A stretch of DNA of 64,000 nucleotides from the NCBI RefSeq assembly GCF_035046485.1, contig NC_085137.1, forward strand, positions 483,160,252 through 483,224,251, given 5' to 3'. Positions 31,532 to 41,449 of this stretch are shown here, piece after piece (the first letter of the stretch is position 1; the number at the start of each line of letters is the position of its first letter). This DNA comes from Aedes albopictus. Its lineage: Eukaryota > Arthropoda > Insecta > Diptera > Culicidae. The position numbers were made by a program, and so were the translations under genes. The notes beneath the pieces were generated by a model. That model made no database searches, was not told where the DNA came from, and saw only the letters and a program-made list of their open reading frames with translations.

Positions 31532-32245
31532 TAGGGTGGCTCAAGCTTGTATGGCAAAACCACATGTCAAAAAGTTCGATGGGCCCCCTTCTCATTTCGT
31601 TCTATATGACACCACGATGCTCTGGTCAAATTTTCAGCTAAATCCGTTAACATTAGGGCGGTGCTAAACTCGTTTGAAGTTTGTATAGGCGTTTATATAG
31701 GAAAACATCGTTTTTTGCAGTTTTCTTCTGAGGGGCTCAAATTTCCCTTAAAACACATAATCGATTCTATAAAAATATAGCCTGGGATATGCCGAAAAAC
31801 TTTGTCGAAGACCGCAACGTGATCAGACACTTGCGAAAAAAGCTATAGTCTAGACAGTACGGGCCCATTCAATGAGATTTTATTGCTATTGTTATTCCTT
31901 TACATGTTAAATGTTAAGCACCACCAGATGGTCGGCATGTAATATCTTTTCTTACAAGCTTCGGATGACTTTGCGGTCTTCGACAAAGTTTTTCAGCACA
32001 CGTGAGACTATAGTTCTATATAATCGGTTATGTGTTTTTAGTAAAAATAATGCCCCTCATTAGAAAAATGCTAAAAACGATGTTTTTACATATAAACTCC
32101 CATACAAACTTCAAATGAGTTTAGCACCGCCCAAATGTTAACGGATTTAGCTGAAAATTTGACCAGAGCATCGTGGCGTCATATAGAATGAAATAAAAAG
32201 GGGGCCCATTGAACTTTTTGACATGTGGTATTTTGAGCCACGCTA
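31532..32245. mobile_element. 714-bp foldback MITE, TAGGGTGGCTCAA termini
   Basis: The arms pair over most of the length. Left TAGGGTGGCTCAA matches the complement of TTGAGCCACGCTA at the right, and inner pairs share AATTTTCAGCTAAATCCGTT and AACTTTGTCGAAGACCGCAA. GTCTGCAT flanks both ends (31524-31531, 32246-32253), an 8-bp target duplication. It is related by termini to the elements at 38499 and 50156. The superfamily is probably hAT- or P-like on TSD length. No transposase is present. Confidence 0.85.
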
Positions 32246-32269
32246 GTCTGCATAAAACTAAGAAGGCTA

Positions 32270-32582
32270 CATACATACATACATTTATTTGTTCATCATC
32301 ACATTTAAGACAAAACATAATCAACAATAGTACGCCACAATACTCGGTTTCTGGCTGCCGCTCTCCATCCTCGGTCGCGCCCAATGCTCGCCAGGTCACT
32401 CTCCACCTGGTCCGACCATTGTGCTCTTTGTGCTCCACGCCTTCTTGTGCCAACCGAATCAGTTGCAAACACCAGCTTTGCAGGATTGTTGTCCGGCATT
32501 CTTGCAACATGTCCTGCCCACCGTATCCTTCCGGCTTCGGCCACCTTCCAGATGCTGGGTTCGCCGTAAAGTGCAGCGAGCC
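32270..32582 (-). mobile_element. 5'-truncated LINE copy with 12-bp target duplication
   Basis: On the minus strand it encodes the C-terminal end of a non-LTR polyprotein (IRWAGHVARMPDNNPAKLVF, about 32520-32460). A short 3' tail follows, ending in TGTATGTATGTATG-type repeats, seen on the plus strand as TACATACATACAT at 32268-32281. CTAAGAAGGCTA flanks both ends (32258-32269, 32583-32594). Truncation at the 5' end, the tail and the exact duplication show LINE-type insertion. It landed 12 bp beyond the right TSD of the neighbouring foldback MITE. Confidence 0.9.
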
Positions 32583-32679
32583 CTAAGAAGGCTATTCTGA
32601 ACCTATATTGTGGGTATAAAATTTTTTATGGGTGGTAAATATGGCAACTGTGGCCAGAGGGCGTTAATAGATAAAACCA

Positions 32680-33099
32680 AAGGTAGGTTGCAGGGGAGCT
32701 TCAAGGGGTATCAGAAGGACCTAGGAAGTCGTTTAAGGGGATCACAATGGTGTGTCAGGGGATCTCATGTGTGTTACAGGAGGTGCAGGAGCGTATCAAG
32801 GCATCTCAAGGGGCATCAAGGGAGTTCCAAAGTTTGAGCCATTTCAGGGGGCCTCAGGGGGTACCAGGATATCTCAGTGACATTCCTAAGGAGTCCCAGG
32901 CGGTCTCCGTGGCAATTCAGGGGATCACAAGGAGTCTCAGGGGGGGTCTAAGAGGTCTGAGGGAGGCATCAAGGGGTCCCAGAGGAGTTTCAGGAGGTCT
33001 CAGGGGAGTTTCAGGGGAATTCAAGAGATCTCAGGGGCACTTCAGGGAGTCGTAGTCGGGTTCCAGTTGGTTTCAGATGCAACCAGGATATCCCAGGAG
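32680..33099. repeat. Degenerate TCAGGGG-type array, left part
   Basis: Words such as TTTCAGGGG, TCTCAGGGG and GTCCCAGAGG recur every 12-16 bp. The array is split by the Foldback-like element and resumes at 37263. Open frames through it are low-complexity by-products. Confidence 0.65.
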
Positions 33100-33546
33100 G
33101 GTTCTATAAAATTTACCCGGAAACAATTTACCCGAAAGACATTTACCCGAATGTAACATATACCTGAATGCCAAATACCCGAACGCGACATTTACCCGAA
33201 TGCGACATTTACCCAAATAGTTTATCACTCTGCACAAATTATATTTTTTTCTGAACAAAGTTCATTTATTTTGTTCAATGTAAAAAGTACATGTATTATT
33301 TTGGATTGTAGCTCAGACAAGTATTTTGAATGTTATGTTTCTAAAGAACACATTGTATTAAATTTTCTGTTAAATGATCCGCTATAGGAATTCACAGCCA
33401 AGGCAAATACCTGAATAAAATTAATCACTGCAGATTACTATTTTTTGTATTAACGTTGTTAGCATTCTCTCTAGAGATCTACCCATCTTTGATTCATAAG
33501 CAGTTCTTTCGATAAGCAAAGAACGGTTTACAATTTAAAGAAGGGA

Positions 33547-33701
33547 CCCAGCCAACACACGATCGCATTTGATGTTGAATAGGATGCAAAAGTGGAGGCG
33601 ATATGCGTACTCTTTACACGCAGGTAAATGGAAGCATGTACGCATATGGCCTCCACTTTAGCATCCTATTCTATATCATATGCGACTTCGTGGTGGCTGG
33701 G
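33547..33701. mobile_element. Hairpin MITE, CCCAG termini (copy 2)
   Basis: A 155-bp hairpin with CCCAGCCAACAC and GTGGTGGCTGGG ends and inner arms GTGGAGGCGATATGCGTA and TACGCATATGGCCTCCAC. It belongs to the same family as 12319-12471. The inner Foldback-like copy carries the uninterrupted target (AGAGATTTCCCTTCTTTAAA at about 35694), which serves as an empty site. Confidence 0.8.
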
Positions 33702-34349
33702 GAAAATCTCTGCAGGCCGAATGGTGATAAGATAGAATCGATTATAGAACAGCCCTTGGACAATCACCATATCATTAGAAAAAAAAATCTTAAATAGAAA
33801 AGTGTGCAGTTTGTTCACGAATCAGAACATCCTGTAAGCAAAAGAAGGAAAAAATCTAAAATGTAGACTTGGAATCCATCAGTCAATCCTGTGAAAGTGT
33901 AATTCAAAAGAACATTCAATGATCGAAAGAAGGACAAAAGTTATATACAGTTATAGTTCGATCGCCAATAATATATGCAGCAGTGCAACTCGAAAGAACA
34001 GCCTTTGAAGAGAAGAAGGAAAAATCTCCGAAGGATAGGTAATAGTTTGGCCACCAAACAACTATTTCTGTAATAGAAACTCTACCCCATTACCCCGGAT
34101 GCCCGGATGTTCGATGTTCGTCTGCAAATAAACTACATAACATTCCAACTCGAATAAGTAGCCTCTAATGATGAGAAGAAAGAAATTCAATGGCGAAATT
34201 ACCAGTTTGGCCGACCAACTCAGTACGCGGATGGACAATGCAAATTCGAAAGAACAGCCTATTTTAAAAAGTAGTCAAATATTAGAAGAAGTGGAGAATA
34301 CTTGCAGTATGGCTGCTAATTTGTGGCCGAATATATAGGTGTATATAAG

Positions 34350-36189
34350 GGTTCTATAACATTTACCCGAAAACCATTTACCCGAATGACATTTACCCGA
34401 ACGTCATTTACCCGAATGCGACAAATACCCGAATGCGACATCTACCCGAATGCGACATTTACCCGAATACGACATTTACCCGAATACGACATTTACCCGA
34501 ATGCGATACTTACCCGAAAAATAAAAAAAAATGTACTTGATCCCCAAATGATTTGTCAATAATGAATATGTTATGGCCCGGTATCATATAGCAGGCTTTA
34601 GTTAGACCTAATAATCATCAGACTGAGTGATCATCAAGCACTCTGGTACAGGACTAACTGGCAGTCACAATGCTATTTTAATCAAAGGATTTTTGTTGAT
34701 AGTCTGTTCTTTTACGGCTCCATCCAATTAGCCCGAACGCCAATCCGAATCAATCAGGAGATCGCCCAAAAAATGCAAAATGAGCTACTTATACATATAC
34801 ACTTATATACACGGTCACAAACTGGCAGCCATACCGCAAGTATTATCCACTTCTTCTAAGATTTGCCTTCTTTTTAAAATAGGCTGTTCTTTCGAATTTA
34901 CATTGTCCACCCGTGAACTGTTGATGAGTTGGTCGGCTGGTACTGACTAAACTGATAATTTCTACATAGAATTTATTCCTTCTTTTCATAAGAGGCTACT
35001 TTTTCGAGTTGGGGACGAACTACTAACTCCATAGGATACCCGTGAATCCATCTTTCTACCTATATCCTTTAGGGAACTATTATACTTATCTATCGGGGTG
35101 ATGACCCATTCGGGGAAATGGCTTTTGGAATAATGTCCTATTCGAGGTTATGACGGCATTCGGGCCATGGCATTCGGGGTAAGGGGGTAGAGTTTCTTCT
35201 ACTCTACAGACATAGTATCACTGTGTTGTTTGGTGGTCAAACTATTACCTATCCTTCGGAGATTTTCCCTTCTTCTCTTCAAAGGCTGTTCTTTCGAGTT
35301 GCACTGCTTCATACTTTGTTGGTGTTTGAACTACTAACTGCACAACAAACATTGTTGCTGTTCAATAGAAGAATAAGCCATGCATAAGCTTAATTTTTGA
35401 AATTTTGATTGAATAAGCTGTTATTCAACTACCTTTGTTAGTTGGGATGCAAATATGTTTTGTCCCTCTTTCGATTATATGATGTTTTTTTTTTTTAAAT
35501 TAAACTCTTACATGATTGAGTGATGAATTCCAAGTCTACATCTAAGATTTTTTCCTTCTTTTAATAATGGGATGTTCTGTTTGGTGAACAATCTGTAAAC
35601 TTCTCTGTCAAATTTTTTTTTCTAATGATATGTTGATTTTCCGAGGGCTGTTTTCTAATCGTTTCGAGCTAATGACCATTAGACCTACAAACAGAGATTT
35701 CCCTTCTTTAAATCATAAACTGTTCTTTGCTTATCAAAAGAACAGCTTATGAATCAAGAAGGGTAAATATCTAGAGTGAACGGTAACAGCGTTAACACAA
35801 CAAATGTAAGCTGCAGTGATGAGTTTTATTCAAGCATATGCCCTGTGAATTCCAATCGCGGATCATTTCAGAGAAAATTTGATAAAATGGGTTCTTGAGG
35901 AACTTGATATTCAAAATGCTTTTCTGATCCACGATACAAAAAAATACATGAACTTTTTAAACTGAACAAAATAAGTGAACTTTATTCACAAAATCATAAT
36001 TTGTGCATAGTAATGCACTATTCGGGTGAATGTCGCATTCGGGTAAGTGTCGCATTCGGGTAAGTGTCGCATTCGGGTAAATGTCGCGTTCGGGTATATG
36101 TCGCATTCGGGTATATGTTACATTCGGGTGAATGGTTTTCGGGTAAATGTCTTTCGGGTAAATGGTTTTCGGGTAAATGTTATAGAACC
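34350..36189. mobile_element. Foldback-like element, inner copy in opposite orientation
   Basis: 1840 bp with GGTTCTATAACATTTACCC at the left and its exact complement at the right, both leading into ATTTACCCGAATGCGAC-type tandem units (34350-34515; 36015-36180). GTATATAAG flanks both ends (34341-34349, 36190-36198), a perfect 9-bp target duplication. The left subterminal DNA matches the inverted right subterminal DNA of the outer copy, and its right matches the outer left, so it is a reversed second copy of the same family. No transposase is recognised. Confidence 0.85.
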
Positions 36190-37262
36190 GTATATAAGAT
36201 GCTCAAAGCAGCCTGTGTTGATAAAATGTAATAGCTTGGCAAATAAAAAGGCATCACATTTGAATGTCCAGTTGTGGTGAAAACAGTTCAATTTATCTCA
36301 AACTTCTGAATGGTTTTTGGTCGATTGGCTGGATGTCTTTTCGGTCATTCTCACTCATCAAAAAGCCAGCCAAGCATTCGGTACCAAATTAATTGAGATG
36401 AAAACAAACTTTGTACGGGTATGGTTATAAGATTGTCTACTTGAAAAAACAGTCAACATTTGAAAGAAGGGAACATTTCAGATTAAAATACTAATAGTTT
36501 TCATAGCAATAACTATAACTTCGAAAAAACAGCCATAGCTTGAAAGAAGAAGAATTCTTAAAAAAAAACTTCAACAGCTTTATTGAAACAGCATTTTACA
36601 GCACCAAAGAACAGCCAATAATAAAAAGAAGGAAAAATTAATTATTACAACATGATTTGGGGTCAGCGCTAACAGCAAATGTTCAAGCAAATTTTAAAAG
36701 AACACCTTAGTTTCAAAAATGACCGATTAGATAAGCATACTGAGCTCTCCAGGATCCATATTTGAATAGACAAGTACATTATATTAGGCCATCGCATAAG
36801 CGCACTGTATATCAGGGAGAATGTTTGAATCTGCAACCTCCCCTTCGTTACATTTGCATTGCATTTGTTTCTTACGTTTCCGCAAACCTTTCTTGTGCAT
36901 AAAACACAACGTTGTTACATATTACCCCAAGGATTACCCTTCTCTAACTGATTAAGTTTCATCAAAATACATTTTGATCACCAATTAGCCCTGTACTAGA
37001 GTGCTTGATGATCACTTGGCCTGATGATTATTAGGTCTAACGAAAGCGTGCTGAATGACACCGGGCCATAACATATTTATTATTGACAAACCATATCCAC
37101 TTTTTTTCGAATTTTTCGGGTAAGTGTCGCATTCGAGTAAATGTCGTATTCGGGTAAATGTCGCATTCGGTTATTTGTCGCATTCGGGTAAATAAAGTTC
37201 GGGTAAATCATTCGGGTAAATGTCTTTCGGGTAAATGGTTTTCGGGTAAATGATATAGAGCC

Positions 37263-38180
37263 ACCAAGAGGGGGATTCCAAAGGGTCCCATTTGGTCTCA
37301 AGAGGGTGTAGCGCCATTTCAGGGAGTCTCATAGGGCTCCAGAGAGTCTCGAGGGCATTTCAGGATATCGCAAGAGGGGGTTCGAGAGGGCTTCAGGAAT
37401 ATATTTTCATTGGATCTTAGGGAGTTCTAGGGGGTCTCAGGGTCTCAGAGGCGCTTTAGAGGGTTTCCAGGAGTTTCAGGAGTCTCTGAGGCGCTCCATA
37501 TAATATGGTAAAAAAAATCTCGATTTTGTTGTATTACTAGATGAGGCATGCTATTCTGACCACAAGAGCAATTTTTCAAAACCTAAACAATGGCAGAATA
37601 GTTAATGAACTCCAATATAAAATCATGGTTAACAGTTCTCGTTTGAGATTCGAAGTCAATCTTGACGTAACGAAACATATCACTTTACTGTTTGACGGTC
37701 TAAACATTGTTGTTCCGGAGAATATAAAGGGCGTTACAAATGGTTTGAGGGTCGTTTCAAAGCATTTCAAAGCCATTTCAGAGGTATTTTAGAAGGTTTA
37801 AGGGAGAGTTACCAGTTTCACGGGTGGGTGGGTGTGGTGCACCAGTGTTGCCAGTTTCATATACATGCTTTATCACCACAACAGGGAGTTTCAGGAAGGG
37901 TTTAAAGGCGTTTCGAGAGGTTTGAAGGGCGTATGATAGCATTCAGAGGCGCTAAAGGGGTATTCAGGGAATTTCTTGAACCTTTAAAAGCATTCCAAGG
38001 GGCATTTCAAACTGATTACAAGGATTCCAAGGGCGTTTTCGTGAGAATATTGAGGTTTTCAGGTCCGTTTCAAGGCAGTTTAGTGGCGTTTCAGGTATTT
38101 TAGGGGTTTCAAGGGTTTTTTCTAGAAGGGTCGAAATACGCACATCGGAGAGAAATATGCATTCGAAAATATGCATTGAT
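37263..38180. repeat. Degenerate TCAGGGG-type array, right part, with unique patch
   Basis: G-rich words resume at 37263-37500 and again at 37730-38130 (TTTCAGGGTTTCAAGG-like). Between them, 37510-37730 is less repetitive and has an open frame of no recognisable content. Confidence 0.5.
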
Positions 38181-38335
38181 GTTGCCTATAATGGACCCCA
38201 CCAGGATTATTTACAAATATCTTGGCGCCTATAGAGGACCCCCCATTTCATTTCCATATTATCTGCCTCGCAGCCGACGGTGCCTATAGTGGACCCTCCT
38301 GAACGTGCCTAAAGTGGACCTTTTTGAGTATGCAT
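38181..38335. repeat. Four GCCTATAGTGGACC motifs
   Basis: Variants of GTGCCTATAGTGGACCC occur near 38186, 38227, 38290 and 38310, with irregular spacing. They recall the CCACTATAGG words near 23.6 kb, but no element boundary is clear. Confidence 0.45.
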
Positions 38336-38498
38336 GTAAAGCATTAAATAGTTAAAATAACCTATTTGTGTGGCCACTGGACAATCCGTTTGCCAGAAAC
38401 TGCTGTATAGCAATGTAATTGATGTTCCCCGGTGAAAGTTGCCTAGAATACTTGATTTTGGGTATTTATATTTGGGGTTTTCTGTAGGGGGTATATAC

Positions 38499-39360
38499 TA
38501 GCGTGGGTCATCGGAACCGTTTTCTCCGATCAAGCTTTTTTGTTTCCATTCCGGGTACTGAGTAGCTGTGCAAAATTTAAACACGGTTGCGTCTACACTT
38601 TGCGCTTTGCAATTGAAATTTGTATGGGAATTGTATGGGAAAACATACTTTTATGCAGTTCTGTATCATAATTTATATTTTATTTAACTCATTTTGGTAT
38701 CATAATCAGCATTTTTTCCGAACTGGTTTATTATGCAACTGAAATGAGTTGCATAATGAAAAGTAGTTGTATAATGTTCATAATGCAACTCATTTGAGTC
38801 GCATTATGAACATTATGCAACTCAAATAAGTTGCATTATGAAAAAATCATTGCATAAAATTTTATCACATAAATAACTATTTTGCAATTTTCTCATAAGT
38901 TGAAAAAGTTTGTCTGAAATTTTTAACCGAAAATGTAAAATAAAACCTAGGATGTTCTGAAAAACTTTGTCGAAGACCGCAAAGCGATCCGATGCTTTGA
39001 TAAAAAAGTTATATTCAACATGTGTTTTGGCTAGCAATGTCAACGCTATAACTTTTTTCATATGCATCAAATCACTTCGTGTTCTTCGACAAAGTTTTTA
39101 AGGACACCCTAGGCTTTGTTTTCACACTATCGGTTACATGGTTTAAAAAAATCGAGCTTCTCATGAGAGAAATGGGAAAACTGTGTTTTCTCATGTAAAA
39201 TTCCATACAAACTTCAAACGCGATGCGCAAAACGTAGACATAACCGATCGTGCCCAAATTTTGCACAGTTATTTAGGTCCTGAAATGGGACCTAAAAAGC
39301 TTAGATCTGATGGGATGTCATAAAAATATCATTTTTTCATATAACGAATGGCCCACTCTA
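38499..39360. mobile_element. 862-bp foldback MITE, TAGCGTGGGTCA termini
   Basis: Ends are TAGCGTGGGTCATCGG at the left and the complement of TAGAGTGGGCCATTCG at the right. GTATATAC flanks both (38491-38498, 39361-39368), an 8-bp duplication. The inner arms again contain AACTTTGTCGAAGACCGCAA-like sequence, shared with 31532-32245. Between 38640 and 38880 it also carries a TTGCATTATGAACATTATGCAA palindrome module, present as tandem copies at 61776-62203. Confidence 0.85.
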
Positions 39361-39699
39361 GTATATACTAGGGGAATCACAATAGGCGCAGGGTCCATTA
39401 CTAGCACCCAACCCCTATACCATGGTTGGTATACTAGGTCCATGATCATTGGCGTATCTAGGATTTTTTCCCAGGGGGTGCCTAGGGGGTGCCAGTTTCA
39501 GTGGCTTCTAGGTTATTTTGCTTATTTTTGTAAAAGGAAGTACCGATCCACCCTCAATTTCTGCGTCGCGGAAAAAAAAATAGAACGTAAATTTAAACGC
39601 GCTATATTTTAAAGAACAGTTTTTTTTTTTTTGGAAAATCCAAACCGTTGTACTGTTGTGAGGTTTGGAAACTTGATAACTTGATTGCGTATAATACAT

Positions 39700-40490
39700 G
39701 GAATTTGTATTTTAGAAATTGTTTTGCAATTTATTTCAATTAAGACTTCTTTTGCAAATCTCTCAGAAATTCCTTTGGATTTGGCAAATTTCTTCGGAAA
39801 TCTTTGGATCCCCGGAAATATCTTTGGATCCCCTTCGGCAATTTTTTTAAGAATTTGTTTGGTAATATGTTTAGAAATTGACACTAAACACCTTTCACAC
39901 ATCTTTTGAAAATTTTATCAGCAACAACAAAAATTTATTCGGAAATTCTTTTATAAATCGCTACAATAATTGTAATGAAAATTCTTTAGAAAATTTCTTC
40001 TAGATTTCTTCTGTAATTATTTAGGGAATTCCTGCAGCAGATAGTTTTGGAATACCTTCGGCAATCCCGATATTACTTGCATTGAAAATTTATTTGGGAA
40101 TTTTATCAGCAATTTCCTTGGAAATTTTGGTAACTTCGATTATTACTGTAGGAACTTCTTCGGTAATTCATTTGGAAATTGATTCGGTAAGTTCCTTAAA
40201 GATTTCCTTGTTTGAAAAAAAAAATCTCTGGTGGTTCTTTAAAAATTCTGTCACGGTGATACTACGACAATTACTTTTGGAATTCTCTCAAAATTTTATT
40301 CAGGAACTCCTTTGATGATTTCGGAAAATTCTTTGAGGATCTATTCGAAATTTTTTTGTGAATGTTTGTGAAAATCTTTAAAGAATATATTTCGGCAATT
40401 TATTTTGAGATTGCATTTAGCCAATTAAAAAAAAGCCTTGATGTTTTCTTTAGGAATTCTACCGGTAATGAATTCCTTTGCAACTACTTT
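39700..40490. repeat. 24-bp array inside the hAT-type element, pyrimidine orientation
   Basis: TTTCTTCGGAAATT / GGAATTCTT-type words recur. This block is AT-richer and more degenerate than the others of the family. Confidence 0.55.
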
Positions 40491-40532
40491 GAAAGATTTT
40501 TTTTACCTGTATTAACGAGATTTTTAGCCCTA

Positions 40533-40660
40533 GGCTAGATGGGCTAGATCACGCCCGAAACCGGTCGACGTAAAGGTAATTTTAATGTTTTCTTGACGAT
40601 TGTAAGAACAATAAGTGTTATGTCTTGTCTCATGTCGCGTCTCGTGTGTGTCGTGAAGTT
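40533..40660. repeat. Direct repeat with 41253-41370
   Basis: Both copies start GATGGGCTAGATCACGCCCG, continue through GATTGTAAGAAC.ATAAGTG and end in CATGTCGCGTCTCGTGTGTG. The left copy has an 8-bp extra piece (TCGACGTA). They bracket a SINE. Just left, 40498-40537 is an inverted scrap of the same SINE's tail. Confidence 0.7.
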
Positions 40661-41047
40661 CTTACGTTAGCATAAACTGTAAAAGTTAATAGTTCCTTCA
40701 GCATGTTTTTTTTTTAATTTCTGTGGTAGTTTTATTGGAATTTAATTTATTCAATTTCTTTAGTTTTTGTTTTATAATTTCAATAGCTATTCTTCTGAAA
40801 TTATTTTAGCATTTTTTTCCAGTTGCTTTGCAAATTTTTCAGGCAATTTCATCGTGATTACTTTTGCAATTCTTTATGATTTAATTATATCAATTGCTTC
40901 CGAAAATTGCTGAATTGAAAAATCAGAAATTCTAAACTGGGCTTGCTTGAAGAAAATCCTATGAAATTCACGGAAAACTTCCCGACAAATTCCAAAAGAA
41001 ATTACTGGAAAAATTTCCATCAAAATTACCTTAGAACTTTCGAAGTT

Positions 41048-41252
41048 GTGGAGTGGACCTGGTGTGATGGTTAGATCACTTGACTATCACGCCGAGGACC
41101 TGGGATCGAATCCCACTCCCGACAAATTCACAAAACAATGTGAGTTCTTCCTTCAGAAGGGAAGTAAAGCGTAGGTCCCGAGATGAACTCTTCGTTTTTG
41201 GACGTGTACGAACAACGTACGAAAATCAACGCAGTCAATCAGACATTGTCCT
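41048..41252 (+). mobile_element. tRNA-derived SINE
   Basis: The head has an A-box-like GTGTGATGGTTAGA (~41060) and a B box GGGATCGAATCCC (~41101-41113), with the body continuing to about 41250. This matches a head I associate with common mosquito SINEs whose tails end GGGCTAAAAATCTCGTTAAT. It lies between the two direct repeats. Precise ends are not resolved. Confidence 0.6.
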
Positions 41253-41370
41253 GTAGATGGGCTAGATCACGCCCGAAACCGGCAATTTTAATCTTTTCTT
41301 GATGATTGTAAGAACGATAAGTGTTATGTTTTGTCTCATGTCGCGTCTCGTGTGTGATGCTGAAGGAACT
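41253..41370. repeat. Second copy of the GATGGGCTAGATCACG repeat
   Basis: The partner of 40533-40660. After it, a TTATAATTAATTATAAG palindrome (~41410-41440) precedes the next block of the 24-bp array. Confidence 0.7.
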
Positions 41371-41449
41371 TGCAAATAAATGGCCATACTGCCATACTGC
41401 CTTCTAACTAATTATAAGTTTTTATAATTAATTATAAGTTCCTTGAAGA

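Larger units (their letters stand above)
33100..37262. mobile_element. Foldback-like element, outer copy
   Basis: The left terminus GGTTCTATAAAATTTACCC and the right terminus, the complement of GGCTCTATATCATTTACCC, each lead into 15-17-bp tandem units of the ATTTACCCGAATGCGAC type (33104-33220; 37106-37255). Inside are degenerate ~90-bp units containing GAAAGAACAGCC and GAAGAAGGAAAAAT. Flanks are in the TCAGGGG array, and the 9-bp target copies are no longer identical (TCCCAGGAG, ACCAAGAGG). Tandem-repeat-built inverted termini and ~9-bp duplications are features of Drosophila Foldback elements. Without its insertions the copy would be about 2.2 kb. Confidence 0.7.

Noticed and set aside
33100..37262. 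Two independent, non-nested inverted-repeat elements (33100-36189 and 34350-37262)
   Set aside because: The 9-bp duplication GTATATAAG pairs 34350 with 36189, so nesting of an inverted copy explains the interleaved arms better.
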